A stretch of DNA of 64,000 bases from Bacteroidota bacterium (GTDB taxonomy: Bacteria; Bacteroidota; Bacteroidia; NS11-12g; UBA955), in the NCBI GenBank assembly GCA_030682255.1, contig JAUXOK010000024.1, positions 1 through 64,000 of the forward strand, written 5' to 3'. Below, in pieces: positions 27,606-34,605 of this stretch. Below the pieces are notes generated by a model that was given only the letters and a program-made list of their open reading frames with translations, did no database searches and was not told the DNA's origin. Both the position numbers and the translations under genes were made by a program. Within the stretch, counting starts at the first letter, position 1. The number at the start of each line of letters is the position of its first letter.

Positions 27606-29027
27606 TCACCTCCATTCAATCCCTTTGCTTTTTGCCAAGTTTTTTAAATATTCCATGGCTTTAAGTTTGTCGTCCTCCACTTCCCCATCTAAAATGGCTT
27701 GTTTGATAGCATTTTTTAAAATACCAATGTCTTGCTTTTTCTTAATATCAAGCATTTCGATGATGTCGTTGCCTGAAATAGGCGGTTGCCAAGTGCGCAA
27801 ATAATCCCTTTCTGAAACGTCTCTTATTTTGATTTCTACTTGCTCAAAGTTTTGCTTGATACGCTCCACTTTCTTTTCGTTTTTGCTGGTAATATCACTT
27901 TTACACAGTAGCATCAATTGGTCGATGTCCTCTCCTACTTCCATCATCAAACGCCTAACAGCACTGTCTGTTACTTTTTCTTGTGCTAAAACAATGGGCC
28001 GCAAATGCAAGAAAACCATTTTTTCTACAAACTTCATTTTTTCATTCAACGGTAGTTTTAATTTCGTGAAAATTGGTTTCACCATTTTACTGCCTCTGTC
28101 CTCATGTCCATGAAAGGTCCAACCTATACCCTGTTCAAAACGTTTTGTAGCCGGTTTGGCTATGTCGTGTAGGATGGCAGCCCAACGCAACCAAAGGTCT
28201 TTGCTCAATTTTGCCAAATTATCCAAAACCTGAATGGTATGATAAAAATTGTCTTTATGACTCAATCCATTGATGGTTTCAACACCATGTAGGGCTTGCA
28301 TTTCCGGGAAAATTAATTTGAGCAAACCTGTATCAAACAGATATTCAAACCCGATAGAAGGCATAGGCGAAAGAATAATTTTATTCAATTCTTCTGTGAT
28401 GCGTTCTTGCGAAATAATTTTAATTCTTTCTTTATTGGCAACTATCCCATCAAAAGTTTTTTCTTCTATTCTAAAACCCAATTGACTGGCAAAACGGATG
28501 GCTCGCATCATACGAAGTGGGTCATCTGAAAAGGTTTTATCTGGGTCAAGCGGGGTGCGGATAATTTGACTATCTAGATCATCCAACCCTTGAAATGGGT
28601 CAATCAGTTTACCATAATTTTTCTTATTCAAGGCAATTCCCATCGCATTAATGGTTAAATCTCTGCGATTTTGATCATCTTGCAACGAGCCATCTTCCAC
28701 CAAAGGGTTTCTACTATCGCTGCGATAACTCTCTTTTCTAGCTCCTACGAATTCAATAATTAGATTGTTATAATTAATATGAGCTGTTCCAAAATTTGGG
28801 AAAAAATTAAGTTGAGCTCCATCCAAAGCTTGGGCTACTATCTTCGCAAAATCTATCCCTTTGCCAATTACCACGATGTCTATGTCATCACTCTCCCTCA
28901 TCAAGATACTATCTCTCACAAAGCCTCCAATCAAATAAATTTCTTGTTGATTATCATCCGCCAATTGTCCAATTTTAGCAAACAAATCCTGATACCTTAA
29001 AAACAATTCTGACTGATGGAGAAACAT
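27606..29027 (-). CDS. cca: CCA tRNA nucleotidyltransferase with HD domain
   Basis: A 473-residue class II nucleotidyltransferase. LIGGFVRDSIL and SDDIDIVVIG carry the catalytic carboxylates (about residues 33-55), and RRDLTINAMGIAL and PLRMMRAIRFASQLGF complete the head and neck. A C-terminal HD domain (LHDIAKPATKR, about residues 287-297) is present. It adds or repairs CCA at tRNA 3' ends. This matters locally because both tRNA genes in the window lack an encoded CCA. Poly(A) polymerase activity is a related alternative. Confidence 0.92.
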   Translation of the reverse strand: MFLHQSELFLRYQDLFAKIGQLADDNQQEIYLIGGFVRDSILMRESDDIDIVVIGKGIDFAKIVAQALDGAQLNFFPNFGTAHINYNNLIIEFVGARKESYRSDSRNPLVEDGSLQDDQNRRDLTINAMGIALNKKNYGKLIDPFQGLDDLDSQIIRTPLDPDKTFSDDPLRMMRAIRFASQLGFRIEEKTFDGIVANKERIKIISQERITEELNKIILSPMPSIGFEYLFDTGLLKLIFPEMQALHGVETINGLSHKDNFYHTIQVLDNLAKLSKDLWLRWAAILHDIAKPATKRFEQGIGWTFHGHEDRGSKMVKPIFTKLKLPLNEKMKFVEKMVFLHLRPIVLAQEKVTDSAVRRLMMEVGEDIDQLMLLCKSDITSKNEKKVERIKQNFEQVEIKIRDVSERDYLRTWQPPISGNDIIEMLDIKKKQDIGILKNAIKQAILDGEVEDDKLKAMEYLKNLAKSKGIEWR

Positions 29028-29120
29028 TTTGCAAAACTATTGATATCGATTGATAATTAAAACTAAACATTTTTATTTTTGGATAAGGAGATTTTGAGGG
29101 ATGGATTAACTGGAAAGGGT

Positions 29121-29190
29121 TGTTTAACCGAAGAGGGATGATTTAACCGCAAAGACGCTAGGGGTTGTTTAACCGCAAAGACGCTAGGAC
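29121..29190 (+). repeat. Short intergenic direct repeats
   Basis: TTTAACCGCAAAGACGCTAG occurs at 29142 and again at 29168 (26-nt offset), with a degenerate third copy (GTTTAACCGAAGAGGG) near 29122. Similar 'ccgcaaagacgc' strings are widespread in intergenic DNA of Bacteroidota. The rest of 29028-29345 shows no gene or clear signal. Confidence 0.7.
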
Positions 29191-29345
29191 GATTTCAAGC
29201 AAAAAGCACAAAGATGGTTTAATTTTTCGCGATATTAGGAAATGGAAATAATAGAGCTCATATAATTCATCAATTATTCTATCTTGCTAAAGCAACTTAT
29301 TGTTAACTTGCAGGTCTAAATTAATTTAAATCTATCTCAAAAAAA

Positions 29346-30209
29346 ATGAACATCAATTTCAAAACGTTGTGTTTAATTTCATTGCTTTCTATGATGGCTT
29401 GTAAACAAAAAGAACCCATTGTAACACCAAGCAAAACGCCAACCGCTTTCAGGGAAACTAAATCCATCAGTTATGAGAGTATTAATCTTGATGTGGTGAT
29501 AGATAAGCCAGCTTTATACGAAATGGATGTGCTGATTGTTTTTCATGGCACTGTGATTGATGACAACGAAATTCAGAATGCAGCCAATAATGCTTTGGAT
29601 AAATTTAAAGAAATTTTAGACCGAAAAGACATAATGCTTGTGAGTGTTGCCTATCCGGGAGAAAACATGTTGTTGGGAGATAATATCAAGCATGCAGAAG
29701 CAGCTTTGCTATGGGTTAAAAATAGTGCTAATAAGGAATTGGAAATCAAGGTGAAAAAGATTTTTTTAGCAGGACATTCTCAAGGCGGATATTTAGTAAC
29801 ACGATTAAATACCATGCATCAAACCGATGGTGTAATTGCCAATGCGCCTGGTCCGTTGAATTTGGTTTACAGATGTGAACTAGAAGAAAAAGGGCAAATA
29901 CAATCTGGTATTTTTTGCACCAAACTTAAAAACGTTTATGGCACCACATCGAGCAACGCTGATGCATATTGGCAGAGGTCGTTGCTAAATTTTACAACAG
30001 GTTTTAAATCGGACATACTCTTTGTTCAAGGTTTGAACGATTCGCCAATTCAAATGTATTCTTGGCCCACATTTAAGCAAGATGTAGAAAATTGCAAGAA
30101 TTGCCAAAACAGCCAATTTATAGAAATAGAAGGTGGAGAGCATGCATCGCTTTTTAGCAGCTCAATTGCCAAAACGGCATTTAATGGGTTTATAGAAAGC
30201 AGGCGGTAA
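29346..30209 (+). CDS. Alpha/beta hydrolase lipoprotein
   Basis: A 287-residue protein with lipobox LSMMACKQKE (Cys about 19). The alpha/beta hydrolase core has oxyanion region VLIVFHGTV, nucleophile elbow AGHSQGGYL (Ser about 147), acid region VQGLNDSPI and a final His in EIEGGEHASLF. It is probably an esterase or peptidase attached to a membrane, facing outward. The substrate is unknown. Single gene, flanked by long AT-rich spacers. Confidence 0.85.
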   Translation: MNINFKTLCLISLLSMMACKQKEPIVTPSKTPTAFRETKSISYESINLDVVIDKPALYEMDVLIVFHGTVIDDNEIQNAANNALDKFKEILDRKDIMLVSVAYPGENMLLGDNIKHAEAALLWVKNSANKELEIKVKKIFLAGHSQGGYLVTRLNTMHQTDGVIANAPGPLNLVYRCELEEKGQIQSGIFCTKLKNVYGTTSSNADAYWQRSLLNFTTGFKSDILFVQGLNDSPIQMYSWPTFKQDVENCKNCQNSQFIEIEGGEHASLFSSSIAKTAFNGFIESRR

Positions 30210-30531
30210 ATATTTACTTCTAAATTAATTACTTCATCAATAAAAATACAATGTAAGTTTTTAATCTGAGTTAATAAAATAGCACTAACAAATTTAAAGT
30301 TTAAGATTGTAGATTTTATAAGATCAAATTATTCTGCAATAATCGAACTTTTAACTTGCCTCAATAATCCGTAATAACAACAGAACAATCTAGTTTCAAG
30401 TCTTCTTTTTTGATTCAAAATACTACTTTCAACAAAGCCAAAAATATTTATTTATCACATTTATATACTTAAATTTATCTAGAATAGAATTTATTATAAA
30501 AATAATAATTTTTTACTATTTTTGAAAATTT
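30210..30531. other. Intergenic, no feature seen
   Basis: 322 bp of AT-rich DNA. I find no convincing open frame, RNA gene or hairpin. A TATTTTTG just before the next start may be a -7 element, but no TTTG partner is placed correctly. Confidence 0.5.
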
Positions 30532-31149
30532 ATGACAAAAAATCAAAACCTTTTATTTTCAATTGTAATAGCTTTATTATTAACAACAACCTCTTGTAAA
30601 AAAGAAGAAACACAAAAAAAAGATGAACCAACTCCAGTTTTACAAATTAATCTTGCCTCTTCTCCAACATTTAAAGCAAAAGTAAATGGAACTGAATTGA
30701 CTTGGATTGGCAATCTTACAAGTAACATGTATTCTGGCACTATTGAAAGTAGAAGTGGCGATGATCTTTCTTTGGGGTCATATATTTCAGACTTAGATGA
30801 AACTAAAGGTTTTGCTTTCCAAATTGGAGAGATTTTGGATTTTGGAGGTACATTAAACGAAATTAAAGGTTTACTATCAAAAAAATCTTACCCCTTTTCT
30901 ATGGATGCTCAAAACGGTGTGTCTATTTCCTTTCAACACACAGACGGAAAAACTTATAATTCAAGCAATTCTCCCAACATTAGCCAAGTTGGCACTTTTG
31001 AAATTATTGATATCAGTTATTCGGATGATATTTATGAGATTAGCGGAAAAGTTTATGCACGTTTTAATGTAACCCTTTATGATGAAAATGGTAATTCAAT
31101 TAAACTTGAGAACGGAGAATATGTAGGCTATTTTAAAGTTGATGTTTAA
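30532..31149 (+). CDS. Hypothetical lipoprotein, 205 residues
   Basis: Signal sequence with lipobox LLTTTSCKKEETQ (Cys about 22) and a Lys/Glu-rich linker, then a beta-rich mature domain starting FKAKVNGTELTWIG. The FKAxVNGxxW opening is common among small Bacteroidota lipoproteins (for example the DUF6252 type). Function is not assigned. Single gene. Confidence 0.75.
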   Translation: MTKNQNLLFSIVIALLLTTTSCKKEETQKKDEPTPVLQINLASSPTFKAKVNGTELTWIGNLTSNMYSGTIESRSGDDLSLGSYISDLDETKGFAFQIGEILDFGGTLNEIKGLLSKKSYPFSMDAQNGVSISFQHTDGKTYNSSNSPNISQVGTFEIIDISYSDDIYEISGKVYARFNVTLYDENGNSIKLENGEYVGYFKVDV

Positions 31150-31363
31150 ATAGATGTGAATTTTTCTCTATTAAATAGCTATTCAATTACAAAAAAACTG
31201 GGATTATTTACATTATTTGACTTTTATTTTAATTATGACTTAAAATCAATTATTAATACAATTCTTGAATTTATGCTAAAAATAAAACTATCAATATTCA
31301 ATTTCAATTATTTGATATTAGAAATATAATCAATAATGGTTAAATTTTAAACAACTAATTAAT

Positions 31364-31666
31364 ATGATTTTTAAAGGTGTAAAATATCAGTTTAGCGCGT
31401 TGCCATGGCAATATCAGGGCAAAGGCGCTTGGATATTTGTGAGCCTACCGATGGCATTGACATCCGAAATACGGAACCTTTTTAAATCAGAAGAAGAAGG
31501 CTGGGGCAGACTGAAAGCCACAGCCCAAATTGGCAAAAGCGAATGGAAAACAGCAATTTGGTTTGATGGAAAATCGCAAACTTATTTGCTACCCTTGAAG
31601 GCTGAAATCAGGAAGAAAGAAAAAATTGATTTAAAGCAACCAGTTGAGGTGAGTTTATGGGTGTAA
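31364..31666 (+). CDS. DUF1905 domain protein
   Basis: A 100-residue protein covering one DUF1905 domain: YQFSALPWQYQGKGAWIFVS, GWGRLKATAQIGKSEWKTAI, then KAEIRKKEKI. The family is a small beta-barrel of unknown function, often fused to or near YdeI/OmpD-associated (DUF1801-like) domains, absent here. Complete as a single domain. Confidence 0.85.
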   Translation: MIFKGVKYQFSALPWQYQGKGAWIFVSLPMALTSEIRNLFKSEEEGWGRLKATAQIGKSEWKTAIWFDGKSQTYLLPLKAEIRKKEKIDLKQPVEVSLWV

Positions 31667-31727
31667 AATTGCATAAAACAGTTGATTTTTGATAAATTTG
31701 TCAATAAGTTTATTTTTCAAAAAAAAT

Positions 31728-32849
31728 TTAGAGCATTTTAATCACCTCGTCACTAACAATTGGACCAAGGGCAACACCCATTCCGCCCATTCTTACACAA
31801 ACTATCAAATGTTCATTCAAACGTTTTACGATGGGGGTTTTCTCATTTCCCATTGCCATAATGCCACTCCAATTGGTTTCTATTTCAAAATCAATATCTC
31901 TTAAAATATGTTGTTTAAGGTAATTTGTTAGATATGAAATTACTTCATCTGTAGATTCAATTTCATAAGTTTGTTCATTTTGAAAAAACTGATCCCTTCC
32001 TCCTCCTATCAAAACCCGATCACCAACATTTCTAAAATAAATATACCCTTTATTGGCATGGAAAATACCTTGAAAAGGAAGATTAAAAATAGGTTTAGTT
32101 AAAATTATTTGCCCTCTAGCTGGCACAATATCTAACTCTGGAAAAAGCAAAGATGAAAATGCATTATTTGCAACTATCAATTGTTGGGTTTTAATTGCCA
32201 TACCATTTGCGGCCCTTAGCATGTATCCATCATTCATTTTAACTAATTGCTCAATATTCAATCCATACAAAGGTTCTACACCACTAATATGTATCCTTTT
32301 GCTTAATGTATGATTTAATTTACCTGGATTTAACATGCCTTCATAAGGATTAAAAAGTGCTGAACACATGTAATTAAAGTTAAAATCAGCAATTGATTTG
32401 GTTTGATACATGGCATCAATGTTTAATAGTTGTTTTAACTGATGATTAATAAAAGGCAATTTTTCAATCGCAAGATTTAATTCAACTTCTGATGTAAAAA
32501 CTTCAAAACCGCCTGTTTGAATAAAATCAAAATTTTCTGCACCAAACTCATCAACTAACTTTTGAATCCCTAAAAAACGCTGCTTTACTAATTCAAAAAC
32601 AAGTTTTTCATCCGTATTTTTCAAGTCCATTATAATTTCAGAAACACTTCCAAAACATGAAAATCCTGCGTTTCTGGTGGATGCTCCATAAGAAAAAGGC
32701 AATCTATCTATGATAGCAATTCGCGCTTTGGGATGTTTTTTAACTAGTTTTAGAGCAATTTGCTTACCCGTTAAACCAGCGCCAAGTATAATAAAATCAA
32801 AGGGTTTAAACAAAACTGATGATTCCCAATAAGAGGATTGATATTTCAT
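31728..32849 (-). CDS. FAD-dependent oxidoreductase (DAO/glycine oxidase-like)
   Basis: A 373-residue protein. The Rossmann FAD site is IILGAGLTGKQIALKLVKKH (about residues 20-39), followed by RIAIIDRLPFSYGASTRNAGF. A late GGMGVALGPIVSDEVIK forms the C-terminal FAD contact. The D-amino-acid oxidase superfamily oxidises amines (sarcosine, glycine, D-amino acids). Substrate is not predictable here. It is transcribed away from the tRNA cluster. Confidence 0.85.
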   Translation of the reverse strand: MKYQSSYWESSVLFKPFDFIILGAGLTGKQIALKLVKKHPKARIAIIDRLPFSYGASTRNAGFSCFGSVSEIIMDLKNTDEKLVFELVKQRFLGIQKLVDEFGAENFDFIQTGGFEVFTSEVELNLAIEKLPFINHQLKQLLNIDAMYQTKSIADFNFNYMCSALFNPYEGMLNPGKLNHTLSKRIHISGVEPLYGLNIEQLVKMNDGYMLRAANGMAIKTQQLIVANNAFSSLLFPELDIVPARGQIILTKPIFNLPFQGIFHANKGYIYFRNVGDRVLIGGGRDQFFQNEQTYEIESTDEVISYLTNYLKQHILRDIDFEIETNWSGIMAMGNEKTPIVKRLNEHLIVCVRMGGMGVALGPIVSDEVIKML

Positions 32850-32869
32850 AAAAATAAAATTGAAAAAAA

Positions 32870-32902
32870 TTTGCAGCGAAAATAATTTTTTTTCTATATT
32901 TG
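32870..32902 (+). promoter_or_regulatory. Strong promoter of the tRNA cluster
   Basis: TTTG at 32870-32873, 21 nt, then TATATTTG at 32895-32902. A short G-rich leader (CCCCGAAAGGGAG, itself a small hairpin) precedes the tRNA-Gly gene by about 30 nt. Confidence 0.75.
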
Positions 32903-32940
32903 CAGCCCCGAAAGGGAGAAAAGTTCTAAAAAAAGTTTAT

Positions 32941-33013
32941 GCGAGAATAGCTCAGTTGGTAGAGCGCAACCTTGCCAAGGTTGAGGTCGCGAGTTCGAAC
33001 CTCGTTTCTCGCT
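32941..33013 (+). tRNA. tRNA-Gly (anticodon GCC)
   Basis: A 73-nt cloverleaf. The acceptor stem GCGAGAA pairs with TTCTCGC. The D-arm is GCTCAGTTGGTAGAGC. The anticodon stem CAACC/GGTTG has loop TTGCCAA. The T-arm contains GTTCGAA. The discriminator is T, and CCA is not encoded. Confidence 0.97.
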
Positions 33014-33022
33014 CAAAAGGTT

Positions 33023-33046
33023 AAAAGCCCAAGTATGGGCTTTTTT
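33023..33046 (+). terminator. Terminator after tRNA-Gly
   Basis: AAAAGCCCA, loop AGTA, TGGGCTTTTTT: a strong hairpin with a T-run 10 nt after the tRNA. It means tRNA-Gly and tRNA-Leu may be separately terminated. Confidence 0.8.
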
Positions 33047-33061
33047 AATTTAAACCTATTT

Positions 33062-33145
33062 GCCCAGGTGGTGGAATCGGTAGACACGCAGGACTTAAAA
33101 TCCTGTGGCTTCACGGCTGTGCGGGTTCAAGTCCCGCCCTGGGTA
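33062..33145 (+). tRNA. tRNA-Leu (anticodon TAA)
   Basis: An 84-nt class II tRNA with a long variable arm (GGCTTCACGGCTGT). The acceptor stem GCCCAGG pairs with CCTGGGT (one G-T pair). The anticodon stem CAGGA/TCCTG has loop CTTAAAA. The T-arm GCGGGTTCAAGTCCCGC is at 33121-33137, and the discriminator is A. No encoded CCA. Its 3' part is duplicated about 340 bp downstream. Confidence 0.97.
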
Positions 33146-33148
33146 CTC

Positions 33149-33177
33149 AAAGCTCATCGAAAGATGAGCTTTTTTTA
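33149..33177 (+). terminator. Terminator after tRNA-Leu
   Basis: AAGCTCATC, loop GAAA, GATGAGCTT then a T-run. A near-identical copy (33489-33518) follows the GIY-YIG gene. Confidence 0.85.
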
Positions 33178-33183
33178 CTCTAT

Positions 33184-33435
33184 ATGTTTTACGTCTACAT
33201 ATTATATTCTTCTAAAATCGATAGGTATTACATAGGTTATTCAGAAAATCCTGAAAAAAGATTGAAAGAACGACACAATGCAGGACTTGTTAAATCAACT
33301 AAAAATGGTGTCCCTTACATTCTTTTGAAAATGAAAGGTTTTGAAACTGAACTTGAAGCCATCAGAGAAGAAAAACGATTAAAAAAAATGAAAAGTAGAA
33401 AATATTTGAAACACCTTATTGATATCAATTGGTAA
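33184..33435 (+). CDS. GIY-YIG (UPF0213/URI-type) small nuclease
   Basis: An 83-residue single-domain GIY-YIG protein. The GIY part is FYVYILYS (2-9), the YIG part RYYIGYS (14-20), then catalytic Arg in EKRLKERHNAG (about R26), conserved VKSTKNGVPY, and acidic EAIREEKRLKK with the metal-binding Glu. It is encoded 7 nt after the T-run of the tRNA-Leu terminator and is followed by a copied tRNA-Leu 3' part with terminator. Roles of UPF0213 proteins are not settled; the fold is that of DNA endonucleases. The context suggests a nuclease gene that moved with, or moves into, tRNA 3' ends. Confidence 0.9.
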   Translation: MFYVYILYSSKIDRYYIGYSENPEKRLKERHNAGLVKSTKNGVPYILLKMKGFETELEAIREEKRLKKMKSRKYLKHLIDINW

Positions 33436-33444
33436 TTACAAATT

Positions 33445-33485
33445 GGATTCAAGGCTGTGCCCCGATACAATCGGGGCCCTGGGTA
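33445..33485 (+). pseudogene. Duplicated 3' part of tRNA-Leu with altered T-arm
   Basis: From the variable arm to the discriminator this matches the tRNA-Leu at 33107-33145: GGCTGTGC is shared at 33115 and 33453, and CCTGGGTACTCAAAGC at 33138 and 33478. The T-arm between is replaced. The real tRNA has a 17-nt arm, whereas the copy has the 19-nt hairpin GCCCCGATACAATCGGGGC (33459-33477). It lacks the 5' half and cannot be a tRNA. Confidence 0.85.
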
Positions 33486-33488
33486 CTC

Positions 33489-33518
33489 AAAGCTCATCGA
33501 ATGATGAGCTTTTTTTTA
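33489..33518 (+). terminator. Duplicated terminator after the tRNA-Leu remnant
   Basis: AAGCTCATC, loop GAAT, GATGAGCTT plus a T-run. It differs from the tRNA-Leu terminator by one loop base and T-run length. Confidence 0.85.
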
Positions 33519-33917
33519 GTTTTAGACACTTTAAATAAGTTAGCTTTCTTTGACATTGAAATACAAGACATAATCCGATTAAGTTTTGTTCGAAATCGAA
33601 TTGCAATCTATAAAAACAGTATTCAATAAAAATGAATGGCTTTAGCTTTGAAAATTTTTTTATTTATATGGGCCTTAAAGAATTCTCCTTAATAAGACAC
33701 AAAGATAATTGTCTGACAAGTCAGATTAACTTCACTCTACAATCTTGCAACTAGATGTTGAGGCTGGTTATAAATATAATTGAATGACAAATTTATTCCG
33801 AAGAAAAATCTAATTATGTAATAGTTTTCTATTATTAGTATAGTAGTATTTGATGATTTTTTATTTATAATTCAATAGTTTCATTGTTTTGTAAAATTTC
33901 ATTTATAGATTTGAGGA
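33519..33917. other. Intergenic, one small palindrome
   Basis: About 400 bp without a credible gene. TCTGACAAGTCAGA at 33712-33725 is an inverted repeat with 6-nt arms. TAGATTTG ends a few nt before the next start and may be its -7 element (ATTG about 19 nt upstream). Confidence 0.45.
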
Positions 33918-34583
33918 ATGAAAAAATCAATTTTACTTATTTTTAGTATTTCAATCTATTTTTTAAATTATGGGCAAAATTTTGACCCTGCAGTATATCA
34001 AGTAGGAAAAAGGTATCCTGGCTATATCATTAAACTAAATAATGACACAGTTAGGGGGTATATTGAAGCAAACATTAGATGTTCTAACGGTGGAATTGGA
34101 TATAGCAATCAAAATAGATGTGAGTTCTATTTAAGTGAAGCAGACAAAAAACCAGTGGATAAATATGGACCCAAAGACATTAAAGGATACCTAATTGCAG
34201 ATAAGTTTTACAAGTCCATTCCTTATAGCGGTGGTTTAGCCAAAGTAAATAATTTTTGTTTATTAGTTAATGAAGGTCGAATTTCAAAGTATGTTTGGTA
34301 CTCTACCAAAGAAGGATTTAGTGGAATGTCAAAAAGTTCTAGTGAATCTCAAGAAGAATTTGATCAGAGAAGATATAAAATTGATGAAGTTTTTCAAAAA
34401 CTAGAAGGAAATTGTTATACTTATGACGGAATAGTTTTTTCATTTGTTAAAAAAATGACTGAAATTGTATCAGATTACCCTGAAATGGCTGAAAAAATCA
34501 AGAACAAAGAAAAAGGATATAAATCAACCAACTTTTTTGATATTGTCAAAGAATATAACGCCTATTTTGAAAACAATAATTAA
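33918..34583 (+). CDS. Secreted hypothetical protein, 221 residues
   Basis: Signal peptide MKKSILLIFSISIYFLNYGQ, then VGKRYPGYIIKLNNDTVRGY, an opening seen in many secreted Bacteroidota proteins of unknown function (pattern: GYI.. NDT..GYI). The remainder is mixed alpha/beta with a Lys/Glu-rich end. It lies 22 nt before the next gene, with an 11-bp tandem repeat straddling its stop codon. Confidence 0.75.
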   Translation: MKKSILLIFSISIYFLNYGQNFDPAVYQVGKRYPGYIIKLNNDTVRGYIEANIRCSNGGIGYSNQNRCEFYLSEADKKPVDKYGPKDIKGYLIADKFYKSIPYSGGLAKVNNFCLLVNEGRISKYVWYSTKEGFSGMSKSSSESQEEFDQRRYKIDEVFQKLEGNCYTYDGIVFSFVKKMTEIVSDYPEMAEKIKNKEKGYKSTNFFDIVKEYNAYFENNN

Positions 34584-34603
34584 ACAATAATTAAACAATA
34601 ATT
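34571..34603 (+). repeat. Three tandem copies of AAACAATAATT
   Basis: Exact 11-bp units at 34571, 34582 and 34593. They contain the last codons and the TAA of the upstream gene and end 2 nt before the next ATG. Slippage here would change the intergenic spacing. Confidence 0.9.
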
Positions 34604-34605
34604 AT

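Noticed and set aside
33445-33485. Second functional tRNA-Leu
   Set aside because: No acceptor 5' strand, D-arm or anticodon arm; only the 3' part is present.
33429-33629. 66-residue open frame through the tRNA-Leu remnant
   Set aside because: It is a read-through of the tRNA copy and terminator, not a gene.
34571-34603. Tandem AAACAATAATT units as a CRISPR array
   Set aside because: Units are contiguous without spacers and only 11 bp.
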